Origin: Mycolicibacterium sphagni
GTDB lineage: Bacteria; Actinomycetota; Actinomycetes; Mycobacteriales; Mycobacteriaceae
Reading direction: 5' to 3'
Assembly: GCF_013337765.1 (NCBI RefSeq)
Contig: NZ_VBSB01000035.1
Span: 124,001 to 188,000 of the forward strand
Length of the DNA: 64,000 nt
Shown: positions 25,805 to 33,673 of the stretch, one piece after another
Layout: each line of letters opens with the position of its first letter
Position numbering within the stretch: the first letter of the stretch is position 1
Position numbers and translations under genes: made by a program
Notes under the pieces: generated by a model
The model's input: only the letters and a program-made list of their open reading frames with translations
What the model was told of the DNA's origin: nothing
Databases searched by the model: none

Positions 25805-26674
25805 TCAACCCCGTGCGCTGCGCGCGGTTCCTTTGCCTGAAGCAGACTTTCGTGGCTTGACGGTGCCGCTGGCCTTGCTTGTGGATGACGCCCGGTTGCT
25901 GTGCTTGGCCGCCGGGTTGATTGTCGCGGCAGTCGGGATGGCCGCGCCGTTGATATTGATGCCGAATGGTGCCTGCGTGACAGTGGCTCCGGTTTGGCCG
26001 ATGGAGCCGGCGACGGCGAGGAAGCCGGGCCCGGCAGTCACGCTATTGCCCGAACCGAAAGCGTTGAACGCCCAGCTCAGAGCTCCACCGTTGGTCCGGA
26101 CGATGGCACTCCCGAACAGGTTGGTGGCGTTGTTGAGGAAACCCGTGATATCGACTATCACGACGTCGCCTCCCACGTTGACGCTGAGGTTACCCAACCC
26201 GGTTGCGGAAATTTCGTTCGATACCGGATTGGTGTGGTTGCCGAAATTGAGAGCGACGTTGGCGAACTGAGGTGTGCTACCGCCTCCGAAGCCAACGTCA
26301 CTGCGGCCCCGATTACCCGCGGTGATTGCGGCCGACAGAATGCCCTTGACGAAGGCGGCCGCGCCGGTGCCCATCGCTGAGGCGACCGTGAAGGCACTCT
26401 CGGTCGTGGTCTCGGTGCGACTCAGATCGCCCACCGAGAGCGCAACGCCGAACAATCCGTCCGCGCGGGCGATGGCATTGGCGCCGATCGCGATCGCGAT
26501 GCTGCCGAAACCGCTGCTGCAGTTCGCAGTGTTGCCGAGGCCGAAAAGCGATGCGCACGTGGCATTTGCGGCAGGTGCCGTCCCCATTGCGGTGGTGCTC
26601 ACGCCTGTTGCGATGGCCATGGCTAGCAGAGCACCACCAAGCTGCTTCTTGGAATCTATTGTCGTACTGATCAT
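25805..26674 (-). CDS. Secreted low-complexity protein, mycobacterial type
   Basis: A 289-residue protein with an N-terminal signal (about residues 12-38, ending near PAANA) and a body rich in Gly, Asn, Ala and Ser with hexapeptide-like stretches (IAIAIGANAIARAD, LSVNVGGDVVIVD) suggesting a beta-solenoid or repeated beta strands. The last 40 residues are basic and Ser/Lys-rich (KPRKSASGKGTARSARG), perhaps for binding nucleic acid or the wall. It is convergent with the sedolisin operon and follows the amine oxidase gene in the same direction. Function unknown. Confidence 0.7.
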   Translation of the reverse strand: MISTTIDSKKQLGGALLAMAIATGVSTTAMGTAPAANATCASLFGLGNTANCSSGFGSIAIAIGANAIARADGLFGVALSVGDLSRTETTTESAFTVASAMGTGAAAFVKGILSAAITAGNRGRSDVGFGGGSTPQFANVALNFGNHTNPVSNEISATGLGNLSVNVGGDVVIVDITGFLNNATNLFGSAIVRTNGGALSWAFNAFGSGNSVTAGPGFLAVAGSIGQTGATVTQAPFGININGAAIPTAATINPAAKHSNRASSTSKASGTVKPRKSASGKGTARSARG

Positions 26675-26692
26675 TTCGGGACCCTGCTCGTT

Positions 26693-28057
26693 TCAGGCGA
26701 CCGTTGCCGGTTCGAGCTGCACGACTTCTTTGGCCGCGCGCTCGCCGGAGCGGACGGCACCGTCGACCCAGCCGTGCATGACCCCCGAAGTTTCCGTGCC
26801 CGCCCAGTGGATACGTCCGCAGGGTTCGGTGATCGCGGGCCCGAACTCGGTGAGCACACCGGGTGGGGTGTGGCTGAGCATGCCGCCGCCGGAGTACCGC
26901 TCGACGGACCAGTCTTGATCGAGATAGGCAATTGGCGTGGCGGCTTTCTCGCCGAATCGCTCGACCAGAGCTGCCAAGACTTCTCTCCTCCGCTCGTCGT
27001 GGTCCATCTTGGAATACACGCGCGCCTCGGGGCCTTCGGTGATCACGCACATCACCCCGGGGCGGGGTGCGTCGGTGGACGCGTCGATGGTCAGGTTCGC
27101 CAGCGAGCCGGGCGCGAACGTCTGGCCCGTCAGTCCGTCCTTACGCCAGAACGGCTCGTCGTAGACGATGTTGATCTTGACGGCGGCGCCGCTGGGCATG
27201 CGCTGATGCAGGAACGACCGATCCACCGGCAGCATCGGCTCGTACAGGATCTGGCTGGCGATCGCGATCGGCACGGCCACGATGACGCGGTTGGCCCGCA
27301 CCGTCGTGCCGTCGGCCTCCACGGTGACCCCGTCGTCGTCCTGGATGATGCGGCGCACCGGCGTGTTCAGCTGGATCGCATCCCCAAGCTCGGCGGCCAT
27401 CTTGCTGGAGACCGCACCCATGCCGCCGATGATGCGGGAGTCCTGGGATCCATCCTTGATACCGAGCACGAACGACGGGCCGCCGCCGGAGGCCAGCTGA
27501 CGGAGTACGAACAGCATCGACACTTCAGACGCCGCCGAGGTGTACAGGCCCGAAATGGCAGACTTCAGCAACGTGTGCGCCGGCTTGGACAACGTGTGGT
27601 TGTCCAGCCACTCGGCATAGCTGATGCGGTCCAGCTTCTCGGCGTTCTTGGCTTCCCATGGCGCCTCGAGCGGAATCGTCTTGCACAGCCGGGTCAGATC
27701 GAGGAAGACCGCGCCCATGTTGAGCGCCGCCCAGGGGCTCATCGTCAGTGGAATGGTGCCCTCGTAGCGGTAGTGCTTGCCCTCGACGACCATCATGGCT
27801 TCGCCGTCGATGAACTGTTTGTAGCTGCCGACGCCGAACTCCTTCATCAGCCCGCAGATGGCATCCTGACCGGGCCCGATCCAGGCGCCGCCGCGGTCGA
27901 TCCAAATGCCCTCTGGGCCTTCGACGGTGAACGTGCGCCCACCGACTCGGTCGCGGGCTTCCAGAAGGGCCACCGACCGGCCCGCTTGTTTGAGTCGCAG
28001 TGCTGCGGTCAGCCCGGCAAAGCCTGCGCCAACTACGCAAAAGTCCACATCGGCCAT
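26693..28057 (-). CDS. Flavin-containing amine oxidase
   Basis: A 454-residue FAD enzyme of the monoamine oxidase family that would oxidise an amine to aldehyde, ammonia and H2O2. The dinucleotide site VVGAGFAGLTAALRL and RVGGRTF are at the N-terminus, with C-terminal WAGTETSGVMHGWVDGAV. At the position where animal MAOs carry the covalent flavin Cys (SGGC) this protein has SGGG, so FAD should be bound non-covalently. Similar by recall to M. tuberculosis AofH (Rv3170). Divergent from the hydrolase-like gene. Confidence 0.88.
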   Translation of the reverse strand: MADVDFCVVGAGFAGLTAALRLKQAGRSVALLEARDRVGGRTFTVEGPEGIWIDRGGAWIGPGQDAICGLMKEFGVGSYKQFIDGEAMMVVEGKHYRYEGTIPLTMSPWAALNMGAVFLDLTRLCKTIPLEAPWEAKNAEKLDRISYAEWLDNHTLSKPAHTLLKSAISGLYTSAASEVSMLFVLRQLASGGGPSFVLGIKDGSQDSRIIGGMGAVSSKMAAELGDAIQLNTPVRRIIQDDDGVTVEADGTTVRANRVIVAVPIAIASQILYEPMLPVDRSFLHQRMPSGAAVKINIVYDEPFWRKDGLTGQTFAPGSLANLTIDASTDAPRPGVMCVITEGPEARVYSKMDHDERRREVLAALVERFGEKAATPIAYLDQDWSVERYSGGGMLSHTPPGVLTEFGPAITEPCGRIHWAGTETSGVMHGWVDGAVRSGERAAKEVVQLEPATVA

Positions 28058-28143
28058 GGCTTATGGTGCGCCGGGCTGTGCGCATCCTGTGGGCGTTTTG
28101 GCAAAGTGTTAACCTGCGGGCCGCACGGGTCCCAGGAGGACGA

Positions 28144-29613
28144 TTGAGCACTGACAACGCCGTACGCACCGCCGTGGTTTTCGTGCATGGTCTGCTCGAA
28201 CGCCGACCGATGGACAACATCGACGATTTCGCCAAGACGGTGTTGCCCCCACAGGAGCGCGGGTGGGAGTACTACCCCCGCCCCGTCGAGATCACCGACT
28301 CCTACGAGGCGCGCCGCTACGTCGCCCCGTCGACGGGGGTCGAACTCTACGAGTACGACTGGTCGTTTCTGATGACGAGCACGCGTTATGCGGGATTCAT
28401 GCCTGCGCTGGCGCGGCTGTTCCTGCGTCGGCCTGGCCACGTGCCCGACCAGGTGTTCGGCATCTGGCGCGCGGTCTGGTTGGTGCTGCTCGTGCCGCTG
28501 GCGGTGCTGCTGGTGCTGTTGGTGGTGGGCGGCTTCGTCCTGCACACGGGGATTGCCGGGTGGATCATCGGTCTGGTCACCAGTGTGGTGGTTCTGAGTG
28601 TGGGGCTCGCGGTGTTCCGAATGGCGCCACGGGCATTGACCCGCAGCTTTCTGACGACCGGATTCGTCAACGTGGCCCGTTATTTGGACCCGATGGCGCC
28701 GGAGTCTCATGCGGCCCGGCGCGCGATCCGCGGCGGGCTGGTCGACCTGCTGTACACCCTGCATCAGGGCCGCTACGCACGGATTGTCGTGGTGGGCCAT
28801 GGCATCGGCGGCTACATCGCCTACGACGCGCTGACGACGTTGTGGGAGGAGATGCACGAACTGCGTGCGGCACCGGCCGAGAGCCCCGATGGCCTTCGGT
28901 CGCTGGGTGGCCTCGAGGCGGCCGCCGACAGGCTGGTGGCCGAGCCCGACTCAACAGGTGCGCTCGACGAGTTCCAGGCTGCGCAGTTCGAGCTGTGGCA
29001 GGATTATCGGGCTCAGGGAAACCCGTGGCGGATAACAGATTTCGTGACAATAGGGACGCCGATGGCGTTGGCTGACCTGTTCATCGGCCGCCCGCCGATC
29101 TTCGGCGGCCTCACCCGCACGGACAACCGGCGGCACGAGCTGTTCGACCGGCTGGTCCGCAGGGGCGTGGTGGTCCGGTGCCCACCTCGGTCGGAGGCCG
29201 CGCCGGTTGACGCGATTGAGCCGGAGCCGGCGAGCTACGGCTCTGGGGCTTCCGGCGTTCTGGGCGCGCAGTCGCCGTTCGCGGTGACCCGATGGAGCAA
29301 CATCTGGTTTCCGGTGCGGCGCGGCAGCATTCGCGGTGACTGGTTCGGCGGGGTGCTTCGCTCGCTGTTCGGGCCGGGCATTCGCGAGATCGCGGTCAGC
29401 GGCAACCTGCCGCAGCGCCTGCGGCCAGGGGCGGCGCAGACCTCGTACTTCCGGGAACCGGAGCGCGACGCCGAGGGTGATGTGGCATTCCTCCTTCGCG
29501 AAATTCTTGCCCTGGAGGATCATTCGGGACTCGATTCCTCGATGAGCGCACCCGAGCCCGATCCCGCGACCGTCGGCCGCGTGGTGTATCGCTCGTGGCA
29601 ACGGAGTATGTGA
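28144..29613 (+). CDS. Alpha/beta-hydrolase-like membrane protein lacking the nucleophile serine
   Basis: A 489-residue protein starting at a TTG with AGGAGGA 3-9 bases before it. The N-terminus FVHGLLERRPMDN looks like the oxyanion strand of a hydrolase, residues about 120-165 hold two membrane spans (LLVPLAVLLVLLVVGGFVL and WIIGLVTSVVVLSVGLAVF), and the expected nucleophile elbow follows as VVVGHGIGGYIAYDAL. Here Gly replaces the Ser of GxSxG, so classical esterase activity is doubtful. The next gene overlaps by one base. Function unknown. Confidence 0.72.
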   Translation: MSTDNAVRTAVVFVHGLLERRPMDNIDDFAKTVLPPQERGWEYYPRPVEITDSYEARRYVAPSTGVELYEYDWSFLMTSTRYAGFMPALARLFLRRPGHVPDQVFGIWRAVWLVLLVPLAVLLVLLVVGGFVLHTGIAGWIIGLVTSVVVLSVGLAVFRMAPRALTRSFLTTGFVNVARYLDPMAPESHAARRAIRGGLVDLLYTLHQGRYARIVVVGHGIGGYIAYDALTTLWEEMHELRAAPAESPDGLRSLGGLEAAADRLVAEPDSTGALDEFQAAQFELWQDYRAQGNPWRITDFVTIGTPMALADLFIGRPPIFGGLTRTDNRRHELFDRLVRRGVVVRCPPRSEAAPVDAIEPEPASYGSGASGVLGAQSPFAVTRWSNIWFPVRRGSIRGDWFGGVLRSLFGPGIREIAVSGNLPQRLRPGAAQTSYFREPERDAEGDVAFLLREILALEDHSGLDSSMSAPEPDPATVGRVVYRSWQRSM

Positions 29614-29990
29614 TGGGCCGCCGTGAGTCGCGAACCTCTGGAGGGCTATCGCCCGCCGTGACGCGAGCGGCGTGTGCGCTGTGTGCAGTCGCGGCGCTAC
29701 TGCTGGCTGTCATCGCAGGATCAGATCTTTACCTCACCGGCTTCCCGGACTCCCACTTCACCGACTACGACATGGCGGCCGCGACCCCCAAACGGGTCCT
29801 GACGTGGCTCGAAATCGGATTCGCGCTTCTCTTCCTGTTTCTCGCCGTCGCGCCGATGAGTGCTCGGGTGCGCACTTTCGGGCTCTTCGCCGGCATGGTC
29901 GCATTGGTACTCGTCGTGCTGGCCCAATGGGTCGGAATCCCTTGGTATTTCATCAACCACCTCGGTCTGGACAACGGAATCGGTGACTGA
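29613..29990 (+). CDS. Small membrane protein coupled to the hydrolase-like gene
   Basis: A 125-residue protein with about three hydrophobic spans (roughly residues 15-40, 68-86 and 95-112) and no recognised family. The ATG at 29613 shares its first base with the last base of the upstream stop codon, and GGAG lies 6 bases before it, so translation is coupled. A GTG at 29610 is an alternative start. Confidence 0.68.
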   Translation: MGRRESRTSGGLSPAVTRAACALCAVAALLLAVIAGSDLYLTGFPDSHFTDYDMAAATPKRVLTWLEIGFALLFLFLAVAPMSARVRTFGLFAGMVALVLVVLAQWVGIPWYFINHLGLDNGIGD

Positions 29991-30098
29991 CCGAAGTGTG
30001 ACGTAGATCACTTCTATGCTGTGAACCGTTTGGGGTGTCCTCGTCGTGAACCGAGGTGAGTCCGTCAACGTAGACGACCGCCACGAAGGGACGGGGCA

Positions 30099-30566
30099 AT
30101 GACGCTTGCCACGGCGAGAGTGATCACTGTTACGGCGATGAACGTACTCGCCACGGCAGCAATGCATTTCCCCAGTGATCCGCCGTCTTCGGCTCCGCTG
30201 CCGCAGTCCCGACCGGTCGTCCTGGCGGCGTCACCCGGCCACCAAGGCGCGCCGCCAACGCCGAACGGTCTGATCGCCGCCAGGTCCGAATTGCCAAGTG
30301 GTGGTTCCTTATTGGTTCCGGATGTGCTCGCGCCGCCCACCGAGGTGACGGTATTCAGGGGTGTGCGCACACCCCACGTCATTGACGCCGTTCCGGCGTT
30401 TTCGGCCACCGTGCACCACCTGAACGCGGTCGTCACCACCAGGCATCGGCAAGCTGCGGCCGTGCCGGCTCTCCCAACCCCGAGGCGGTCGCCGACCAGA
30501 TCCGAGCGGCGGTCGCCGTCTACATCAGCAACGGGACTGCGGCACATCCGGACGCCGGGCTGTTGA
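30099..30566 (+). CDS. N-terminal part of a PGRS-type secreted protein (frame-disrupted)
   Basis: An open frame of 155 residues behind GAAGGGACGGGGCA, starting with a weak hydrophobic leader and continuing through a Pro-rich region (LPSGGSLLVPDVLAPPTEV). From about residue 113 the translation becomes an Arg/Pro/Ser-rich string with no protein character. The real continuation appears in another frame as AGSPNPEAVADQIRAAVAVY followed by the glycine-rich domain. A single-base frame change between about 30420 and 30470 would join them. It may be a mutation or an assembly error. Confidence 0.5.
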   Translation: MTLATARVITVTAMNVLATAAMHFPSDPPSSAPLPQSRPVVLAASPGHQGAPPTPNGLIAARSELPSGGSLLVPDVLAPPTEVTVFRGVRTPHVIDAVPAFSATVHHLNAVVTTRHRQAAAVPALPTPRRSPTRSERRSPSTSATGLRHIRTPGC

Positions 30567-31408
30567 TCGGCAACGGCTTCGACGGCGGCCCAGGCCAGGA
30601 CGGTGGCCGGGGCGGGATGTTGTTCGGCAACGGCGGCCGCGGGGGCGACGGGGTCGCGAACATCAACAATGGAGCGGCCGGCGACGGCGGTAGTGCCGGA
30701 TTGTTCGGCAATGGCGGCGACGGTGGCCGCGGTGGCGACCAAACTCAGACAACGAACGTGGCTGCCTTTGGCCGCGAGGGTGGGCGAGGTGGCAACGGCG
30801 GCCTGATCATCGGTAATGGCGGCAAGGGCGGCAACGGCGGCACCGGTCAGAACCTCGATACCGGCGGCACCGTCGGCGGCCTCGGCGGACAGGGCGGCAA
30901 CGCCGGAATGCTCGGCAGCGGCGGCGACGGTGGCCAAGGCGGGAGCGCCAACGCTGGTACGGGCACCGCGCGGGCGGGTACTGGCGGCAACGGTGGCAAG
31001 GCCGGAATTGTGGGCAACGGCGGGGCCGGTGGCACCGGGGGCAGTGGCTCCAGCAAGGGCAACGCCTTCGGCGGTGACGGCGGCGCCGGTGCGAACGGCG
31101 GGCTGATCGCCGGGCAGGGCGGCAAGGGCGGAACCGGTGGTGCCGCTGGGAGCAACGTCGTCACGAGCACCGCGACCGGCGGTAAGGGTGGAAACGGTGG
31201 CAACAGCCACGGCCTTTTCCGGCCGGGCGGGGCGGGCGGCAATGGTGGTGGCGCCCAATCCATTCCGGGCACTGGTATCGGCGGAGATGGCGGCAATGCC
31301 GGCCGGGGTGGACCCGGCGGCAGCCAGGGCATGGCCGGCCTCGGTGGCATCGGAACCGGCAGCACGCCGGGCAGTCACAACGGCAAAGCCGGCAGCGGCG
31401 CCGTCTAG
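30563..31408 (+). CDS. PGRS-like glycine-rich domain protein (C-terminal part)
   Basis: A run of GGxGG units (GNGGNGG, GGDGGRGG, GGAGGNGG) of about 280 residues, the PGRS pattern of mycobacterial surface proteins, without a PE domain. The same frame is open back to 30386 and encodes DQIRAAVAVYISNGTAAHP, but contains no ATG or GTG there; only TTG at 30563 could start it. It therefore looks like the 3' part of the gene that begins at 30099. The proteins of this kind are thought to be cell-surface exposed. Confidence 0.65.
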   Translation: MIGNGFDGGPGQDGGRGGMLFGNGGRGGDGVANINNGAAGDGGSAGLFGNGGDGGRGGDQTQTTNVAAFGREGGRGGNGGLIIGNGGKGGNGGTGQNLDTGGTVGGLGGQGGNAGMLGSGGDGGQGGSANAGTGTARAGTGGNGGKAGIVGNGGAGGTGGSGSSKGNAFGGDGGAGANGGLIAGQGGKGGTGGAAGSNVVTSTATGGKGGNGGNSHGLFRPGGAGGNGGGAQSIPGTGIGGDGGNAGRGGPGGSQGMAGLGGIGTGSTPGSHNGKAGSGAV

Positions 31409-31454
31409 CCGTTATTCACCCCCGCCGGACGAGGCGATGTGTTAACCAGACACG

Positions 31455-31976
31455 ATGATGCGAATCAGCCTTGTCGGCGCGGCCGCCCTAAGCGCGCTGG
31501 CGATGGTGTCGCCAGTCGCGAACGCGGATCGGCCTGAACCACCGCCGCTGTACGGGTCCTACACCCTGTTCATCGACTTCGCGAAGCAGACGTTCAACGG
31601 CGTGCCGACCCCGATGGATTCGAAAGCCTTCCCTGTTCCCTTCACCACGCACTGTGACGCGAACGGGTGCGTCGCCACGATGGACAACTCCGACGATCAT
31701 GCCCGCAACCCGGCCGCGCCGATGTCCTATGACTACCGGTGGACTGGCGACCGTTGGGAAACCAGCGGTCAATACCCCTACTTCTGCGATCGCAATGACC
31801 CCAAGAGCGCCGTGCCCGCCACCCGGTCGGACTACTGGATCCCGAACCCCGACGGCAGCTTCATCGGAGAGCGGACCCTCGTCGTGGGCGGAGCCGGCTG
31901 CCCGGGTGAGGGCCCGGGCACCCACTGGCTACCGATCTCGCTGACCCCGATCGATCCGCCGCCGGCCGGGAGTTAG
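31455..31976 (+). CDS. Secreted protein, hypothetical
   Basis: A 173-residue protein with a Sec signal (MMRISLVGAAALSALAMVSP, cleavage near VANA-DR). The mature part has a YGSYTLFIDFAKQTFNG start, two pairs of Cys (HCDANGCV and YFCDR ... GGAGCP) that could form disulfides, and a Trp/Pro-rich end. This resembles a family of small secreted mycobacterial proteins of unknown role. Converges with the L,D-transpeptidase gene with a 4-base overlap. Confidence 0.72.
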   Translation: MMRISLVGAAALSALAMVSPVANADRPEPPPLYGSYTLFIDFAKQTFNGVPTPMDSKAFPVPFTTHCDANGCVATMDNSDDHARNPAAPMSYDYRWTGDRWETSGQYPYFCDRNDPKSAVPATRSDYWIPNPDGSFIGERTLVVGGAGCPGEGPGTHWLPISLTPIDPPPAGS

Positions 31977-32833
31977 CTCTGCCAGTCGCTGGAGCCGTCG
32001 CGCCTGGTGTAGGTGCCGGTGGAGTTGATCACGATGATGGGATCACCAGCGCCGAAGTTGTCGTAGAACCACTTTGCGTTGGTGGGGCTGATGTTGATAC
32101 AGCCGTGGCTGACGTCGCGTTTGCCCTGGTCACCCACTGACCAGGGAGCGCTGTGGACGAAGTTGCCGCTGTCGTCGAACCGGACGGCGAGCTCGACGGT
32201 TGTCTTGTACCCGTAAGTCGAGTTGACCGGGACCCCGTAGGTCGAGGAGTCCATCACCACCGAGGGCATCTTTTCTTGAACGTAGTAGGTGCCGTTTGCG
32301 GTTTGGTGGCCCCCAGCTGCCATGCCCATCGACATCGGGATGGTCTTCTCCACAGTCCCGTTACGGGTGACGGTCAGTTGGTGCGTCGCGTCGTCGGCCG
32401 TGGCGACCAGCGTGTCGCCCGTGCGGAAATTGGAGACCGTGCCGCCCGCATCGACGGTCACCGTGGTGTGGGCGGGCCAGAAGCTCAGGGGACGCCAACG
32501 CAGCTGCGTGGGCGTCATCCAGTAGAACTTGCCGGGAACCGGCGGGACTGACGTGACGTGGATGGCGTTTTCGGTTGCGCCGGCGTCGTCGACCCGCGCA
32601 GGGAAGTCGATGATGATCGGCTGGGCCACGCCGACCGTCGACCCGTTGGCGGGAGCCAACCGCGGCGGTCCGAATGGCACCGCGCCGGTGAACGGTGCCG
32701 GGTCCTGCCCCGCGACAACACCTGGATCGCCAGGACCCGGATCCGGATCCGCCTGCGCGGGGGCGGCACTCAACACGAGGCTCAATATCGACGCCACTCC
32801 GGCTGTCTTCAGTGCGATGGAACGGCTTGTCAT
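31973..32833 (-). CDS. L,D-transpeptidase (YkuD) with Ig-like domain
   Basis: A 286-residue exported enzyme that makes 3-3 crosslinks in peptidoglycan, the main crosslink type in mycobacteria. A signal peptide (about residues 1-28) is followed by a bacterial Ig-like domain (about 55-145) and the YkuD domain, with the catalytic motif KRDVSHGCINIS (His and Cys present) near residue 255. The length is nearest to the shorter mycobacterial enzymes (LdtMt1/LdtMt3 class); the exact paralogue cannot be told. Confidence 0.9.
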   Translation of the reverse strand: MTSRSIALKTAGVASILSLVLSAAPAQADPDPGPGDPGVVAGQDPAPFTGAVPFGPPRLAPANGSTVGVAQPIIIDFPARVDDAGATENAIHVTSVPPVPGKFYWMTPTQLRWRPLSFWPAHTTVTVDAGGTVSNFRTGDTLVATADDATHQLTVTRNGTVEKTIPMSMGMAAGGHQTANGTYYVQEKMPSVVMDSSTYGVPVNSTYGYKTTVELAVRFDDSGNFVHSAPWSVGDQGKRDVSHGCINISPTNAKWFYDNFGAGDPIIVINSTGTYTRRDGSSDWQS

Positions 32834-32880
32834 GGAAACAGTCTCGCATAGCGCCCAGGCCGGATTGCGATTGTCGAGAC

Positions 32881-33555
32881 TTAGTGGGCGGCAGTATTCC
32901 TGGCGCGCTTGCTGTTGCCCATACCGGTTTCAGGCGTGGCCGAAGAGGTCGACTTCTTGGCGCCCCGGACCTTCGCCGGTGTGGATTTGTTGCCGTCGTT
33001 GGTGGCGGCGACGCGCTGTGATGTCGCCACCCCACGGCCGGCGGGCTTGACGGGACTGCTGGCGGGCGCGGCCACGCGTGCCTGCGCCGCGGCGGAGCTG
33101 CTGCAGCTCTGCCCGGCGAAACAGACGGGGAACTTCGGCACCCGCGGGACGCGCAGGAACCTCAGACCCGGATTGACGGTGTCGGCGAACGTATTCCAGA
33201 CGTATGCGGTGGCGGCGAACGCCACGACAAAGCCGCTGAGACCGATGGCCGCAAGACCGGGGCCGGCCCCGAGACCAAGACTGTCCAGGTACGCCAGGAT
33301 TTCGGCCGCGAACGCGAGGAAGTCGGGCGGTGTCGTCGACGTGGTGTCGTCGGCGGTCTGGCTTGCCGCTGCCGGCCGGATCGCCGATGCGGGCGCCGCC
33401 GGTGCGGTGACGGCCGCGAGCTGTACCGCGTGAACTTCCGTCTGGGGGAGGGCGGCACTGGTCACCGGCGGTGCCGTCACCGATCCGAGGGTGAGGATGC
33501 CGGCGCCGGCGAGGGCGGTAAACGGACGAACGACTGTGTTCTGGAATCGCGTCAT
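32881..33555 (-). CDS. Exported Ala/Pro-rich protein with one membrane span
   Basis: A 224-residue protein with a signal-like N-terminus (FTALAGAGILTLGSVTAPPV), a hydrophobic span (about residues 100-125, GLAAIGLSGFVVAFAATAYVW) and a basic Ser/Ala/Lys-rich tail. One Cys pair is present (PVCFAGQSC). The ATG at 33555 is used; the frame opens to 33603. No family recognised. The signal plus tail pattern is repeated in two other secreted proteins of this window (at 25805 and 51442). Confidence 0.65.
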   Translation of the reverse strand: MTRFQNTVVRPFTALAGAGILTLGSVTAPPVTSAALPQTEVHAVQLAAVTAPAAPASAIRPAAASQTADDTTSTTPPDFLAFAAEILAYLDSLGLGAGPGLAAIGLSGFVVAFAATAYVWNTFADTVNPGLRFLRVPRVPKFPVCFAGQSCSSSAAAQARVAAPASSPVKPAGRGVATSQRVAATNDGNKSTPAKVRGAKKSTSSATPETGMGNSKRARNTAAH

Positions 33556-33673
33556 GGCGCATCGATCATGACATCCAGCCATGCCAGCGGAGTTGATTTT
33601 CAAACATCACCCGCTGATGGGAAGCCAGCGGAATCGGGGGTGACGTCCTCTCGGAACCGTCACCACCGACCCA

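Noticed and set aside
30065..31378. 437-residue minus-strand frame over the glycine-rich gene
   Set aside because: Translation is a Thr/Ala/Val/Gly-rich mirror of PGRS repeats; no start signal or domain.
30600..31400. CRISPR or tandem DNA repeat array
   Set aside because: The regularity comes from GGX codons of a PGRS domain; there are no constant repeats with unique spacers.
30099..31408. PE_PGRS gene
   Set aside because: The N-terminus shows no PE domain (no Pro-Glu motif near residues 8-9 and no typical PE helices).
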